A DNA stretch of 12,208 nt from RGIG7213 sp045636245 (GTDB lineage Bacteria > Bacillota > Clostridia > Oscillospirales > CAG-272): the NCBI GenBank assembly GCA_045636245.1, contig JAZTXA010000046.1, positions 1 through 12,208 on the forward strand, given 5' to 3'. Shown here in pieces: positions 1-7,992 of the stretch. The notes below the pieces were generated by a model, which saw nothing but the letters and a program-made list of their open reading frames with translations, did no database searches and had not been told where the DNA came from. Both the position numbers and the translations under genes were made by a program. Positions within the stretch are counted from its first letter, which is position 1. Each line of letters starts with the position of its first letter.

Positions 1-2628
1 ATCGCCGTACATGCTTTTCATTTTGTTGTAACACATATCCGTCAATTCCTGATCGGCACCCTCGATTTTAGGAGGATAACTTCCCTTTGGGATCGGCCTT
101 ACGCTCTCTATCATATCGGCAATTTTATTGGGATTTGTTACAACAACCTCATATGCAACATCCTCGGGCAAATACTCAAATTCCTTAAGCATTTCGTCGG
201 TCGTGCGGAAATACACGCCGATATCATCATCGCTATCCTTCATTTTTTTGCCCGCAAGAATTATCTTTCTGGCAATCTCATCTTCTTTATTAAGTACGTG
301 TGCATCACACGTAGCGCAAACAGGTATATTGAGCTCACGTCCAAGCTCAATTATCTTTCTGTTTATGTCAATAAGAGTTTGTTCACTTTTGACTTTTTCA
401 CCTCTTACAAGATAACCGTTGTTGCAAAGAGGCTGTATTTCAAGGTAATCATAGTAGGAAGCGTGCTGTTTTATATCCTCATCGCTTCTGCCGTCAAGTA
501 TCATAGAATATAAGTTACCGGACGAACATGCGGACCCCACGATAATTCCCTCTCGAAGTTCATCAAGCAGGGTTTTGGGAATAAGAGGCTTACGGTAAAA
601 ATACTTTAAATTTGAAGCGGAAATAATTTTGTAAAGATTCTTTAAGCCTGTATTATTTTTAACAAGCAGAATAATATGATGTGGGCGACCCTTAAGCTGA
701 GTTGAGGACGCCGAAATTGCCTCATCGAGATCTGCAACGGTATTGATTCCCTCTTTGCGGAGCTTTTCTGCCATTTTAATGAAAATATGAGCGAGCATTT
801 CCGCATCATCACACGCACGGTGATGATTGAAATCACCCAAACCCATATGAGTGGCTATTCTGTCAAGCGTGTGACGCTTTAATTCCGGGTTAACATATCT
901 CGAAAGAGCAACAGTATCTATGTACTTATTATCAAAAATAAGATCGTTATTTTTTGCCGCGCGTGAAATAAAGCTCGTATCAAATGTTGCATTGTGGGCA
1001 ATCAGAATATCGTCACCGCAGAAGTCCAGAAATTGACTCACGGCAGTCTTTACATCAGGTGCACCTTCGATCATAGAGTCATCAATGCCTGTAAGTTCAG
1101 TTATATTCGGAGGTATCTTCATTCCCGGGTCTACAAATGTATTGAATTTGTCAGTTACCTCACCGTTTGATATCTTGACAGCACCTATTTCGATAATGCC
1201 GCAGTCAATGGAGCTGAGGCCGGTAGTCTCTATGTCAAATACGACAAATTCATCTGACAACTCGCCCGTGGCTTCTCCGAAAATTACAGATGACGAGTCA
1301 TCTATATAATATCCTTCAAGTCCGTATATTACCTTAAACGGCTCCTCGCCCTCTGCTTTTGATTTGTTAAGCCTTTCCGCGGCGATCATCGCCTCGGGAA
1401 ATCCCTGAACATTTCCGTGGTCCGTTATTGCAACTGCCTTGTGTCCCCACGATGCCGCTGTTTTTACAGCTTCATCGGGAGGAATCGTTGCATCAAGAGA
1501 TGACATCTGAGTATGCAGATGAAGCTCCACACGTTTTTCATTCGCTGTGTCGCGTCTGCCTTTTTTCTTGACTTTAATGATATTTTTCGGAGATACAGCA
1601 AGCTCTCCGTCAAATTTATCGATTTTTACAGGACCTGAAATCGCAACTGCTGTACCGTTTTTAACAAAACATATGGGACTGTCCTTTTCTTCGGACGGAA
1701 GTACAAGCTTACATGTAACGGATGAATCCCCATCGGTTATATAAAAGGAAATAATAATCTTTGTTTTGTTTCTCGTTTCCCTCTGATCCATGCCGAATAT
1801 TTCACCGAAAACGCATATGTTTTTAAATTCGCCTTTTACCGTGCGAAGCGGCACGGGATCAGTCGGTGTAAATGCTTCACCGTATATGGGTTCGGCAGAT
1901 GATATATCAAAGTGCATTTTGCCAATTGAGAAAACATCGCCGTTTTGTTCACAAAGCGGCTCATCGTCATAAAGAGTCGTCATCTTGTTTTTATATGCAT
2001 CAAGAAGCTCATCTTTATTTTTAAGTGACGGCGCATTTGCGGCTGCCTCTGCATCGGAAATTGCTTTTTTGACAAGCTCTCTTTGCTCGGTAAGCCATCT
2101 TCTTTGATGCTCCTCATATGACGAAAATGAATCATCGGTGTATGTGTCACGTTGTATCGTTATTGCATAGCGCAAACCGAATTGCTCAAATATAATATCG
2201 CTTATAATGCTCGGCGCTTCGCTTAAATAAATCAGATCTATTCCGCCGTTTGTGGTGGATATTTTAACATTAATTTCTTTTTCTGTTATTTCAACGGTAT
2301 ATTCATTGAAAAATCCTCTGGTTATAGCACCCCTTAAGCTCGCCTCAAAGAATATACTGTCCATAACTTTTTGCGAAAACCATTCGCTTTTGTACTGCGG
2401 TTTTATTTTTACAAAGTTTACCTGATAAGCACTTCTTATGTCTTCGCAAAGCGAAAAAAGGTGCTTTGCCGAAACAAATTCACCCATTTCAGCAGTTACT
2501 TCGATGTATCTGCTTTCCCTGTCAACCCTCGTTCTTACCGAAAAAGAGGACGACAAAATACGCCGCTGAAAATCATTCTTCGGCGTATATTTTGAAAATA
2601 CATTTTGCAAAGTTTTTGCGTTACTCAT
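1..2628 (-). CDS. polC: DNA polymerase III PolC, Gram-positive type, N-terminal 876 residues (3' end outside window)
   Basis: PolC is the main replicative DNA polymerase of Bacillota, with built-in 3'-5' proofreading. The frame is open from the ATG at 2628 to the left edge. Visible in order: a poorly conserved N-terminal region; an OB-fold region at about residues 265-365; the first part of the PHP domain with HLHT at 370-373, DHG at 403-405 and YGLEG around E438; then an inserted DEDDh exonuclease with FDIETTG (D465, E467), HNATFD (D550) and H603-x4-D608; then the rest of the PHP domain with GSAC at 698-701 and H777. The exonuclease-inside-PHP layout is diagnostic of PolC as opposed to DnaE. 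The family is about 1,430 residues, so the palm, fingers and catalytic aspartates lie beyond the edge; this is truncation by the window, not a broken gene. The start codon overlaps the ispG stop by 4 bases (ATGA), suggesting translational coupling as last visible gene of the operon. Confidence 0.97.
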   Translation of the reverse strand, partial: MSNAKTLQNVFSKYTPKNDFQRRILSSSFSVRTRVDRESRYIEVTAEMGEFVSAKHLFSLCEDIRSAYQVNFVKIKPQYKSEWFSQKVMDSIFFEASLRGAITRGFFNEYTVEITEKEINVKISTTNGGIDLIYLSEAPSIISDIIFEQFGLRYAITIQRDTYTDDSFSSYEEHQRRWLTEQRELVKKAISDAEAAANAPSLKNKDELLDAYKNKMTTLYDDEPLCEQNGDVFSIGKMHFDISSAEPIYGEAFTPTDPVPLRTVKGEFKNICVFGEIFGMDQRETRNKTKIIISFYITDGDSSVTCKLVLPSEEKDSPICFVKNGTAVAISGPVKIDKFDGELAVSPKNIIKVKKKGRRDTANEKRVELHLHTQMSSLDATIPPDEAVKTAASWGHKAVAITDHGNVQGFPEAMIAAERLNKSKAEGEEPFKVIYGLEGYYIDDSSSVIFGEATGELSDEFVVFDIETTGLSSIDCGIIEIGAVKISNGEVTDKFNTFVDPGMKIPPNITELTGIDDSMIEGAPDVKTAVSQFLDFCGDDILIAHNATFDTSFISRAAKNNDLIFDNKYIDTVALSRYVNPELKRHTLDRIATHMGLGDFNHHRACDDAEMLAHIFIKMAEKLRKEGINTVADLDEAISASSTQLKGRPHHIILLVKNNTGLKNLYKIISASNLKYFYRKPLIPKTLLDELREGIIVGSACSSGNLYSMILDGRSDEDIKQHASYYDYLEIQPLCNNGYLVRGEKVKSEQTLIDINRKIIELGRELNIPVCATCDAHVLNKEDEIARKIILAGKKMKDSDDDIGVYFRTTDEMLKEFEYLPEDVAYEVVVTNPNKIADMIESVRPIPKGSYPPKIEGADQELTDMCYNKMKSMYGD

Positions 2629-3680
2629 ATTTTATTTATCTCGTCACATAACACATCAAGTATTATGTCCTCTTTATATTTGTTTATTACGGTTCCCTTT
2701 TTGAAAAGTATTGCTTCACCAATGCCGCCTGCAATACCGATATCAGCTTCTTTTGCCTCACCGGGTCCGTTTACGACACACCCCATTATCGCTACGTTTA
2801 TATTGCGTGACGGTGTAAGATACGGTATGCGGTTTTCAAACTTTTCACAAAGGGATATGAGATCTATTTTTGTTCTTCCGCAAGTCGGACAGGAAATAAG
2901 ATTTATCTTTTTTTTAAAAAGCCCGAGGCTGAACAAAATCTCACGTGCCGCACGTATTTCTTCAACAGGATCGGCAGTTAAGGAAACACGGACGGTATCA
3001 CCTATTCCCAAAGATAAAAGTGCACCAATACCGACAGCATTCTTTACTATTCCCGAATATTTTGTTCCCGCTTCCGTAACACCGAGATGGATCGGATAAT
3101 CGCACTTTTCGGCAATTATCTTAACGGCATCTATCATTTTAAGAGTATCGGAAGACTTGACCGAAATTACAATATCGTCAAAATCGTATTTTTCAAGCAG
3201 ACTTGCGTGAAACATCGCAGACTCTGCAAGCGCTTCAGGAGTAGGCGAGCCGTATTTAGCGAGTATCTCCTTTTCAAGAGAGCCTCCGTTAACACCTATT
3301 CTTATCGGGATATTTGCCTGCTTTGCCGCTGTTGCAACCTCCTTAACACGGCTTTCGTCACCGATGTTACCGGGGTTTATGCGTATCTTATCAACACCGC
3401 ATGCAATACATTCAAGTGCAATTCTGTAATCAAAATGGATATCCGCAACAAGCGGAAGCATCGGAAATGCACACTTCAGCTTATAGATATTTTTGGCTTC
3501 TTCTTTGTCGGGTGCGGCAATTCTTAAAACATCACAACCTACATCTACAAGGCGCTTTGTCTGCTCATAAAGTGCTTCATAATCTCCTGCAGGTGTATTT
3601 GTCATTGACTGTATTGCGATATTTTCATCGCCGCCTATTATAACATTACCAATCTTTATTGTTTTTGTATTTCTTCTCAT
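2625..3680 (-). CDS. ispG: 4-hydroxy-3-methylbut-2-enyl diphosphate synthase (flavodoxin/ferredoxin), IspG/GcpE
   Basis: IspG is a cytoplasmic 4Fe-4S enzyme that reductively opens MEcPP to HMBPP, the next-to-last step of the MEP isoprenoid pathway. The 351-residue product has the two-domain bacterial form: a TIM-barrel part with IAIQSMTNTP at 21-30, ADIHFD at 79-84 and RINPGNIG at 100-107, then a C-terminal iron-sulfur domain. The cluster ligands are visible: C264 and C267 in CPTCGR, C301 in MGCVVNGPGEA, and E308 as the expected fourth ligand. There is no large insertion between the domains as in plant and some other versions. The ATG at 3680 overlaps the rseP stop by 4 bases (ATGA) and has no clear Shine-Dalgarno, so initiation is probably coupled to rseP translation. 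Its presence beside dxr places two MEP steps in one operon that also holds uppS, a consumer of the pathway's product. In Bacillus this slot between rasP and polC holds proS; that comparison is from memory. Confidence 0.97.
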   Translation of the reverse strand: MRRNTKTIKIGNVIIGGDENIAIQSMTNTPAGDYEALYEQTKRLVDVGCDVLRIAAPDKEEAKNIYKLKCAFPMLPLVADIHFDYRIALECIACGVDKIRINPGNIGDESRVKEVATAAKQANIPIRIGVNGGSLEKEILAKYGSPTPEALAESAMFHASLLEKYDFDDIVISVKSSDTLKMIDAVKIIAEKCDYPIHLGVTEAGTKYSGIVKNAVGIGALLSLGIGDTVRVSLTADPVEEIRAAREILFSLGLFKKKINLISCPTCGRTKIDLISLCEKFENRIPYLTPSRNINVAIMGCVVNGPGEAKEADIGIAGGIGEAILFKKGTVINKYKEDIILDVLCDEINKI

Positions 3681-4738
3681 TTTATAAACGAAATAATATC
3701 CTTAAACGTTATTAATATCATAAACATCATAAGTATGACGATACCCGCGAAGTGGACATATCCCTCATATTTAGCAGGCACGGGCTTTCTTCTTATCATC
3801 TCAATTATGATAAACACGAGTCTTCCTCCGTCAAGTGCAGGCAGTGGCAAAAGGTTGAAAATGCCGAGGTTCATGCTTATGAATATGCACATGTAAACAA
3901 GATCGGGCAATCCGTTTTTGGCAGTTTCCGCAACCGCTGACGTTGCGCCGACAGGGCCGGAAAGCTGTGCCATTCCGTATTTTCCTGTCAGAAGTCCCGT
4001 TAAAGAATCCCAGATTATTTCAATCGTGTTGAAGGCTGAGGAAAGACCGTACGATACCACATTGAAAAAGTTTTTTTCAAGAGGTGCGACACTGAAAAAT
4101 ATTTCTCCGTACATTAAACCGTCTTGCTCTCCCGTCGGGAAAACAACATTCTCCAAAACAAGCGCTTCGCCGTTTCTCTCTATTTTTATATCAACGGGTT
4201 CTGTACACTTATCAAACACAGTGTACAAAAGATCCTGTGTGTAACGTACTCCCTCGCCGTTAATTTCCTTGATAGTATCACCAATCAACAAGCCGGAGGA
4301 TTCGGCAAAATCGTTATATTTATCGTTGAACTTCGATATCGTCGTTCCGCCGATGTTGAATGCAATGGCTACAAGCAATACCATAAGTACAATACCGGTG
4401 ATAATGTTTGTAAGCGCACCTGCGGAAACGATTATAAATCTTTGCCACGCAGGCTTTTTGTTAAGTGCGTTTTCATCGTCAGACTCTTCATCCTCACCCA
4501 CCATGCTGACATATCCGCCGATGGGAAAAAGGCGGAGCGAATATAATATCTGTGTCTTTTTACTTGTGTAACCGACAATTTTCGGTCCCATTCCTATTGC
4601 AAATTCGTTGATGGAAACGTGAAAAATACGTGCGGTTATATAATGGCCGAACTCATGAATGAATATAAGCAATCCGAAAACAAGCACAGCCAAAAGAATA
4701 TAAAGCAAATTAGAAAAAATATCTATGGTAATTACCAA
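3677..4738 (-). CDS. rseP: RseP/RasP-type site-2 intramembrane zinc metalloprotease (M50)
   Basis: Site-2 proteases cut transmembrane segments, classically of anti-sigma factors after a first cut (RsiW in Bacillus), and also process signal-peptide remnants. Counting from the TTG at 4738 gives 353 residues. The zinc motif HEFGH is at 28-32 within the first membrane helix, a PDZ-like region is at about 135-205 (GLLIGDTIKEING), GPVG is at 261-264, and the second active-site motif NLLPLPALDGGR is at 295-306 with D303 as expected third zinc ligand. Hydrophobic segments lie at about 11-28, 103-130, 281-300 and 328-347, giving four membrane helices. The start is uncertain: the TTG has an AAAGG motif only 1 base away, and no ATG lies in a sensible place. 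An ATT at 4732, two codons in, would be 7 bases from AAAGG. The TTG start overlaps dxr by 7 bases. The anti-sigma substrate is not in this window. Confidence 0.95.
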   Translation of the reverse strand: MVITIDIFSNLLYILLAVLVFGLLIFIHEFGHYITARIFHVSINEFAIGMGPKIVGYTSKKTQILYSLRLFPIGGYVSMVGEDEESDDENALNKKPAWQRFIIVSAGALTNIITGIVLMVLLVAIAFNIGGTTISKFNDKYNDFAESSGLLIGDTIKEINGEGVRYTQDLLYTVFDKCTEPVDIKIERNGEALVLENVVFPTGEQDGLMYGEIFFSVAPLEKNFFNVVSYGLSSAFNTIEIIWDSLTGLLTGKYGMAQLSGPVGATSAVAETAKNGLPDLVYMCIFISMNLGIFNLLPLPALDGGRLVFIIIEMIRRKPVPAKYEGYVHFAGIVILMMFMILITFKDIISFIK

Positions 4739-5898
4739 GCCTTTCTGTTGTAAATATCTGTGGTTAAGCGTCTGATATCCGTGTCACACAAGAGAATATC
4801 GTCAAGTGTGGGATTTTCGATATTTTTATAATTTTTGACTACAGCTTCTACAAGTCTGTATATGTCAGTAAAACTTATTTTTTCCTCAAGGAAAAATCCC
4901 GCGGCAATTTCATTTGCGGCATTGTATGCGCACGGAATTATACCGCCCATGCGCGCTGCATATTTTGCAAGCGGAAGGATCGCAAAAACATTCTCATCGG
5001 GCTTTGCAAAAGTAAGTGTTGAAGGCGTTTCAAAATCAATACTTTTTACAACACCGTCAATCCTGTCAGGATACGTTAAAGCATATTTTGCGGGATATCT
5101 CATATCGGGCACACCGAGCTGTGCAATAACGCTGTTATCTTTATATTCCACCATTGAATGAATTATGCTCTGCCGGTGGACTATAACATCAACTTCGTCA
5201 AATCCTACGTCAAACAGCTTCATTGCCTCGATTATCTCAAGCCCCTTGTTTGCAAGTGTGGCAGAGTCAACCGTTATCTTTCTTCCCATGTTCCATGTGG
5301 GGTGCGCCAAAGCATCGGCAAGTGTTACATTTTCAAGCTGTTCCTTTGTATAACCGAAAAAGGGACCGCCCGATGCTGTAAGTATTATCCTTTTTACTTC
5401 TCTTTTTTCACCGTTATTCAGACATTGGTGTATGGCGCAGTGTTCACTGTCAACGGGCAGTATACAGCCGCCTGTCTTTTTTGCCGTTTCATTTACAATA
5501 TCACCCGCGCAAACCATGCTTTCTTTGTTGGCAAGAGCAAGCGTTTTCCCTGCTTTCAATGCAGAAAGCGTGGGAAGCAAGCCATTTTTACCTGATATTG
5601 AATTAAAAACAATATCGCAACTTGTGTCAGCTGCGATATTACAAACACTTTCATACCCTGAAATTATCTTGCAGCTTGTATCCGAAACGGAGATCTTTAA
5701 CGACCTTGCCGCATTTTCATCGGCGACAGCGCATACCTCGGGCGAAAATTGACGTATTTGTTTTTCGAGCAATGCAACATTCCCGAAAGCCGCCAAGGCT
5801 TTGACTCTGACGCCGAAATGCTGTGCCACGTCGGCTGTCTGTGTGCCGACAGAGCCTGTTGAACCAAGTATTACAATGCTCTTTTCAGTTATATTCAT
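4732..5898 (-). CDS. dxr: 1-deoxy-D-xylulose 5-phosphate reductoisomerase (Dxr/IspC)
   Basis: Dxr converts DXP to 2-C-methyl-D-erythritol 4-phosphate with NADPH and a divalent metal, the committed step of the MEP pathway. From the ATG at 5898 the protein has 388 residues, the normal family length. Visible: the NADPH-binding loop GSTGSVG at 12-18; LANKES at 122-127; metal ligands D150 and E152 in PVDSEHCAIHQ and E221 in the DSATLANKGLE segment; the substrate-binding SGGPF at 176-180; PTWNMGRKITVDS at 200-212; and HRQSIIHS at 241-248. The catalytic set is complete. A TTG further upstream at 5919 would add seven residues, but the ATG overlaps the cdsA stop as ATGA and places the glycine-rich loop at the usual distance from the N-terminus, so it is preferred. 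The downstream end overlaps the proposed rseP start by 7 bases. This family is the fosmidomycin target. Confidence 0.97.
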   Translation of the reverse strand: MNITEKSIVILGSTGSVGTQTADVAQHFGVRVKALAAFGNVALLEKQIRQFSPEVCAVADENAARSLKISVSDTSCKIISGYESVCNIAADTSCDIVFNSISGKNGLLPTLSALKAGKTLALANKESMVCAGDIVNETAKKTGGCILPVDSEHCAIHQCLNNGEKREVKRIILTASGGPFFGYTKEQLENVTLADALAHPTWNMGRKITVDSATLANKGLEIIEAMKLFDVGFDEVDVIVHRQSIIHSMVEYKDNSVIAQLGVPDMRYPAKYALTYPDRIDGVVKSIDFETPSTLTFAKPDENVFAILPLAKYAARMGGIIPCAYNAANEIAAGFFLEEKISFTDIYRLVEAVVKNYKNIENPTLDDILLCDTDIRRLTTDIYNRKAW

Positions 5899-6719
5899 AT
5901 TACACTCATCACTCCGCAAACTATACTCAAAAACAGCGATACGGCTATTATACTGTCAAATCTGTCAAGAATGCCGCCGTGTCCGGGCAACAGCTTACCG
6001 AAATCCTTTATTCCGAATTTTCTCTTTACGAGCGACATAAGCAGATCGCCTATCTGTGATATAACAGATGCAAAGGGTGCCATAGCAATCAAAAATATGT
6101 ACTGTGTAGTAACAAGATCAAGAAACAGCATGCTGTAGATTAAGAAGCACACAACATTTCCGACAATTCCTCCGACAGCACCCTCAACCGTCTTTTTCGG
6201 TGATACATCGGGAATAAGCTTGTGCTTTCCGAAAAGCATACCGCCGAAATAAGCAAATATATCGGTAGACCATGCGGCAACAAATATAAGCGGATAGAAT
6301 ACCGCACCGTCTGCCATATCTCTTATCAGAATGATCGCTGAGAAACCGCATACGATATATATAGACAAAAGTGACGAAAACGATGCTTTTGTTATATCAT
6401 TTTTACCTTTTGAAAATACAGACAAAGCAAATGATACAAAAACATATATAATCACTACGCAAACACACAGCTTGACACTGTCAAGTGAAAGACCGGACAA
6501 TTTTCCTGCTCTCATAGCAAAAGGAATTATGGCAGCCATTATAAATGTAGGGACAGCGACAGCTTTGTTTTTTAATTCACCTGTACACTTCAAAAACTCA
6601 TGCACTGCAATTACAGAAAGTGCTGACATGAAAATATTGAATATCACCGTACCGGAATAGATAAGTATCGGCAATATCAATATAAAACCGATAACTGCAG
6701 TAATTATTCTTGTAAGCAA
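5895..6719 (-). CDS. cdsA: Phosphatidate cytidylyltransferase (CDP-diacylglycerol synthase)
   Basis: CdsA makes CDP-diacylglycerol from phosphatidic acid and CTP in the inner membrane, the branch point for phospholipid synthesis. From a TTG at 6719 the product has 274 residues, mostly hydrophobic with roughly eight membrane segments. The family signature is intact near the C-terminus at about 229-257: SLVKRKFGIKDFGKLLPGHGG followed by DRFDS. The SPKKTVEG motif lies at 173-180. The open frame extends to a GTG at 6728, but the only Shine-Dalgarno-like motif, GGGAG at 6728-6732, overlaps that GTG; it sits 8 bases before the TTG at 6719. The TTG start also gives MLTRIITAVIG, which lines up with the N-terminus I recall for Bacillus CdsA (MKQRILTGVI). 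The gap to uppS is then 15 bases, and the stop overlaps the dxr ATG by 4 bases. Function is secure; the start is an inference. Confidence 0.95.
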   Translation of the reverse strand: MLTRIITAVIGFILILPILIYSGTVIFNIFMSALSVIAVHEFLKCTGELKNKAVAVPTFIMAAIIPFAMRAGKLSGLSLDSVKLCVCVVIIYVFVSFALSVFSKGKNDITKASFSSLLSIYIVCGFSAIILIRDMADGAVFYPLIFVAAWSTDIFAYFGGMLFGKHKLIPDVSPKKTVEGAVGGIVGNVVCFLIYSMLFLDLVTTQYIFLIAMAPFASVISQIGDLLMSLVKRKFGIKDFGKLLPGHGGILDRFDSIIAVSLFLSIVCGVMSVI

Positions 6720-6727
6720 AAGAAACA

Positions 6728-6732
6728 CTCCC
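6728..6732 (-). promoter_or_regulatory. Ribosome binding site that decides the cdsA start
   Basis: The minus-strand motif GGGAG lies between the uppS stop and cdsA. Its last base is the first base of the GTG at 6728, so it cannot serve that codon, but it is 8 bases from the TTG at 6719. This spacing is the main reason for choosing the TTG. Confidence 0.55.
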
Positions 6733-6734
6733 GA

Positions 6735-7424
6735 TCAAACCCCGCCAAAGCGGCGGTTTCTGTTTTTGAATGCATTTACAGCCTCATCAACATCTTTCGG
6801 AGAAAAATCGGGCCATAAAACATCTGTAAAATATAATTCTGAATAGGCGCTTTGCCACATCAAGAAGTTGGAAATTCTGTATTCTCCGCCCGTTCTTACA
6901 ATTAAATCGGGCATGGGAGATGCTTTTGTATAAAGCCTTTTTGTAATATCATCTTCTTTGATATTTGAAATTCCGTCTTTTATACATTCATTTACCGCAT
7001 TTACGATCTCGTCGCGACCGCCGTAGTTTATTGCAATGTTAAGGATATATTTATTATCCTTGGAATCATTCTCGGTTCTCTCCATACGCTCACAAAGCTC
7101 TTTTGGAAAAACGGCCTTGTCACCGAGAAAAATGATTCTGATGTCCTTTTCCATCATCTCTTTCACAGCAAAATCAAGATACTGTGTAAACAAAGACATA
7201 ATGGATTTAACTTCATTTTCGGGACGTTTCCAGTTTTCGGTGGAAAAAGCATAGACAGTAACGGCTTCAACCTCGATCTCTCGGCAATATTCAACTATCT
7301 TTCTGAAGGTTTCAGCACCGACCTTGTGACCGTATTCACGCGGCATCAGGCGTTTCTTCGCCCATCTGCCGTTACCGTCCATGATAAATGCGATATGTTT
7401 AAGCTGTTTTGACTTGTCAGCCAT
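6735..7424 (-). CDS. uppS: Undecaprenyl diphosphate synthase (cis-prenyltransferase, UppS)
   Basis: UppS adds isopentenyl units to farnesyl diphosphate to make C55 undecaprenyl diphosphate, the lipid carrier for peptidoglycan and other envelope polymers. The 229-residue protein, slightly shorter than the usual 240-250, carries all the family motifs: IMDGNGRWAKKR with catalytic D16 at 14-25; GHKVG at 32-36; AFSTENWKRP at 59-68; AINYGGRDEI at 131-140; and RTGGEYRISNF at 177-187 followed by SELYFTDVLWPDF, covering the diphosphate-binding arginines and metal site. The ATG shares one base with the frr stop (TGATG), and no convincing Shine-Dalgarno precedes it, so it probably depends on ribosomes finishing frr. 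It consumes isoprenoid units supplied through dxr and ispG in the same operon. A different chain length specificity cannot be excluded from sequence alone, but context and motifs fit the cell-wall enzyme. Confidence 0.96.
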   Translation of the reverse strand: MADKSKQLKHIAFIMDGNGRWAKKRLMPREYGHKVGAETFRKIVEYCREIEVEAVTVYAFSTENWKRPENEVKSIMSLFTQYLDFAVKEMMEKDIRIIFLGDKAVFPKELCERMERTENDSKDNKYILNIAINYGGRDEIVNAVNECIKDGISNIKEDDITKRLYTKASPMPDLIVRTGGEYRISNFLMWQSAYSELYFTDVLWPDFSPKDVDEAVNAFKNRNRRFGGV

Positions 7425-7978
7425 CAGAATTCCATGATTTCTTTGGATTTTGCACTTGTGATAGCGTCAATTTCTTTAATGTATTTGTCTGTAAGATCCT
7501 GGATCGCCTTATCGGACTGCTTAAGCTCATCCTCTGTCATCTCATTATTTTTCTTCATTGCCTTGCTTGCGTCATTTGCATCACGGCGGATGTTACGGAT
7601 CGCAACCTTTGCATCTTCACCCATCTTGGATACCTGCTTTGTAAGTGTCTTTCTCGTTTCCTCTGTAAGTGCCGGGAAAACAAGACGAATGCATTTACCG
7701 TCGTTTTGGGGATTGATGCCAATGTCGGCAACCTGAATTGCTTTTTCAATATTTTTAAGCGTGGAAGCATCCCAAGGAGAGATAGTGATCGTTCTTGCGT
7801 CGATGCACTTTACTTCTGCCATTGACTGAATCTGTGTCGGAGATCCGTAATAATCAACAGTTACTTTGTCAAGAACTGCGGGAGTTGCTCTGCCTGCTCT
7901 TACCGTTGTAAGCTCATAATTATATGAAGCTATTGATTTTTTCATTTTTTCTTCGTATTCTTTCACTTCGAGTTTCAT
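7424..7978 (-). CDS. frr: Ribosome recycling factor (RRF)
   Basis: RRF works with EF-G to split the post-termination ribosome and free it for another round. The 184-residue product has the standard family length of about 185. The three-helix-bundle part is recognisable by TTVRAGRATPAVLDKV at about 24-39 and by IRNIRRDANDASKAMKK at 128-143, a conserved basic stretch for ribosome contact. The smaller domain in the middle (VDYYGSPTQI, then the TISPWD segment) also matches. The ATG at 7978 has an AGGAGA Shine-Dalgarno at 7985-7990 with a 6-base spacer, lying in the 14-base gap after pyrH. The stop overlaps the uppS ATG by one base. The pyrH-frr pairing is one of the most conserved gene neighbourhoods in bacteria. 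Confidence 0.97.
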   Translation of the reverse strand: MKLEVKEYEEKMKKSIASYNYELTTVRAGRATPAVLDKVTVDYYGSPTQIQSMAEVKCIDARTITISPWDASTLKNIEKAIQVADIGINPQNDGKCIRLVFPALTEETRKTLTKQVSKMGEDAKVAIRNIRRDANDASKAMKKNNEMTEDELKQSDKAIQDLTDKYIKEIDAITSAKSKEIMEF

Positions 7979-7992
7979 GTTAATTCTCCTAA

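Noticed and set aside
1..2628. PolC without its palm and fingers, considered as a standalone exonuclease-PHP protein or pseudogene.
   Set aside because: The frame is open to the edge with no stop, and all motifs are in the normal order, so the missing part is simply outside the window. The same applies to the missing front part of DnaE at the right edge.
2605..3099. A 164-codon plus-strand open frame opposite ispG.
   Set aside because: It lies wholly over ispG and the polC start, has no recognisable family and no ribosome binding site, and reads as a shadow frame.
5899..5919. Upstream TTG start for dxr at 5919.
   Set aside because: The ATG at 5898 forms a typical ATGA overlap with cdsA and places the NADPH-binding loop at the usual distance from the N-terminus.
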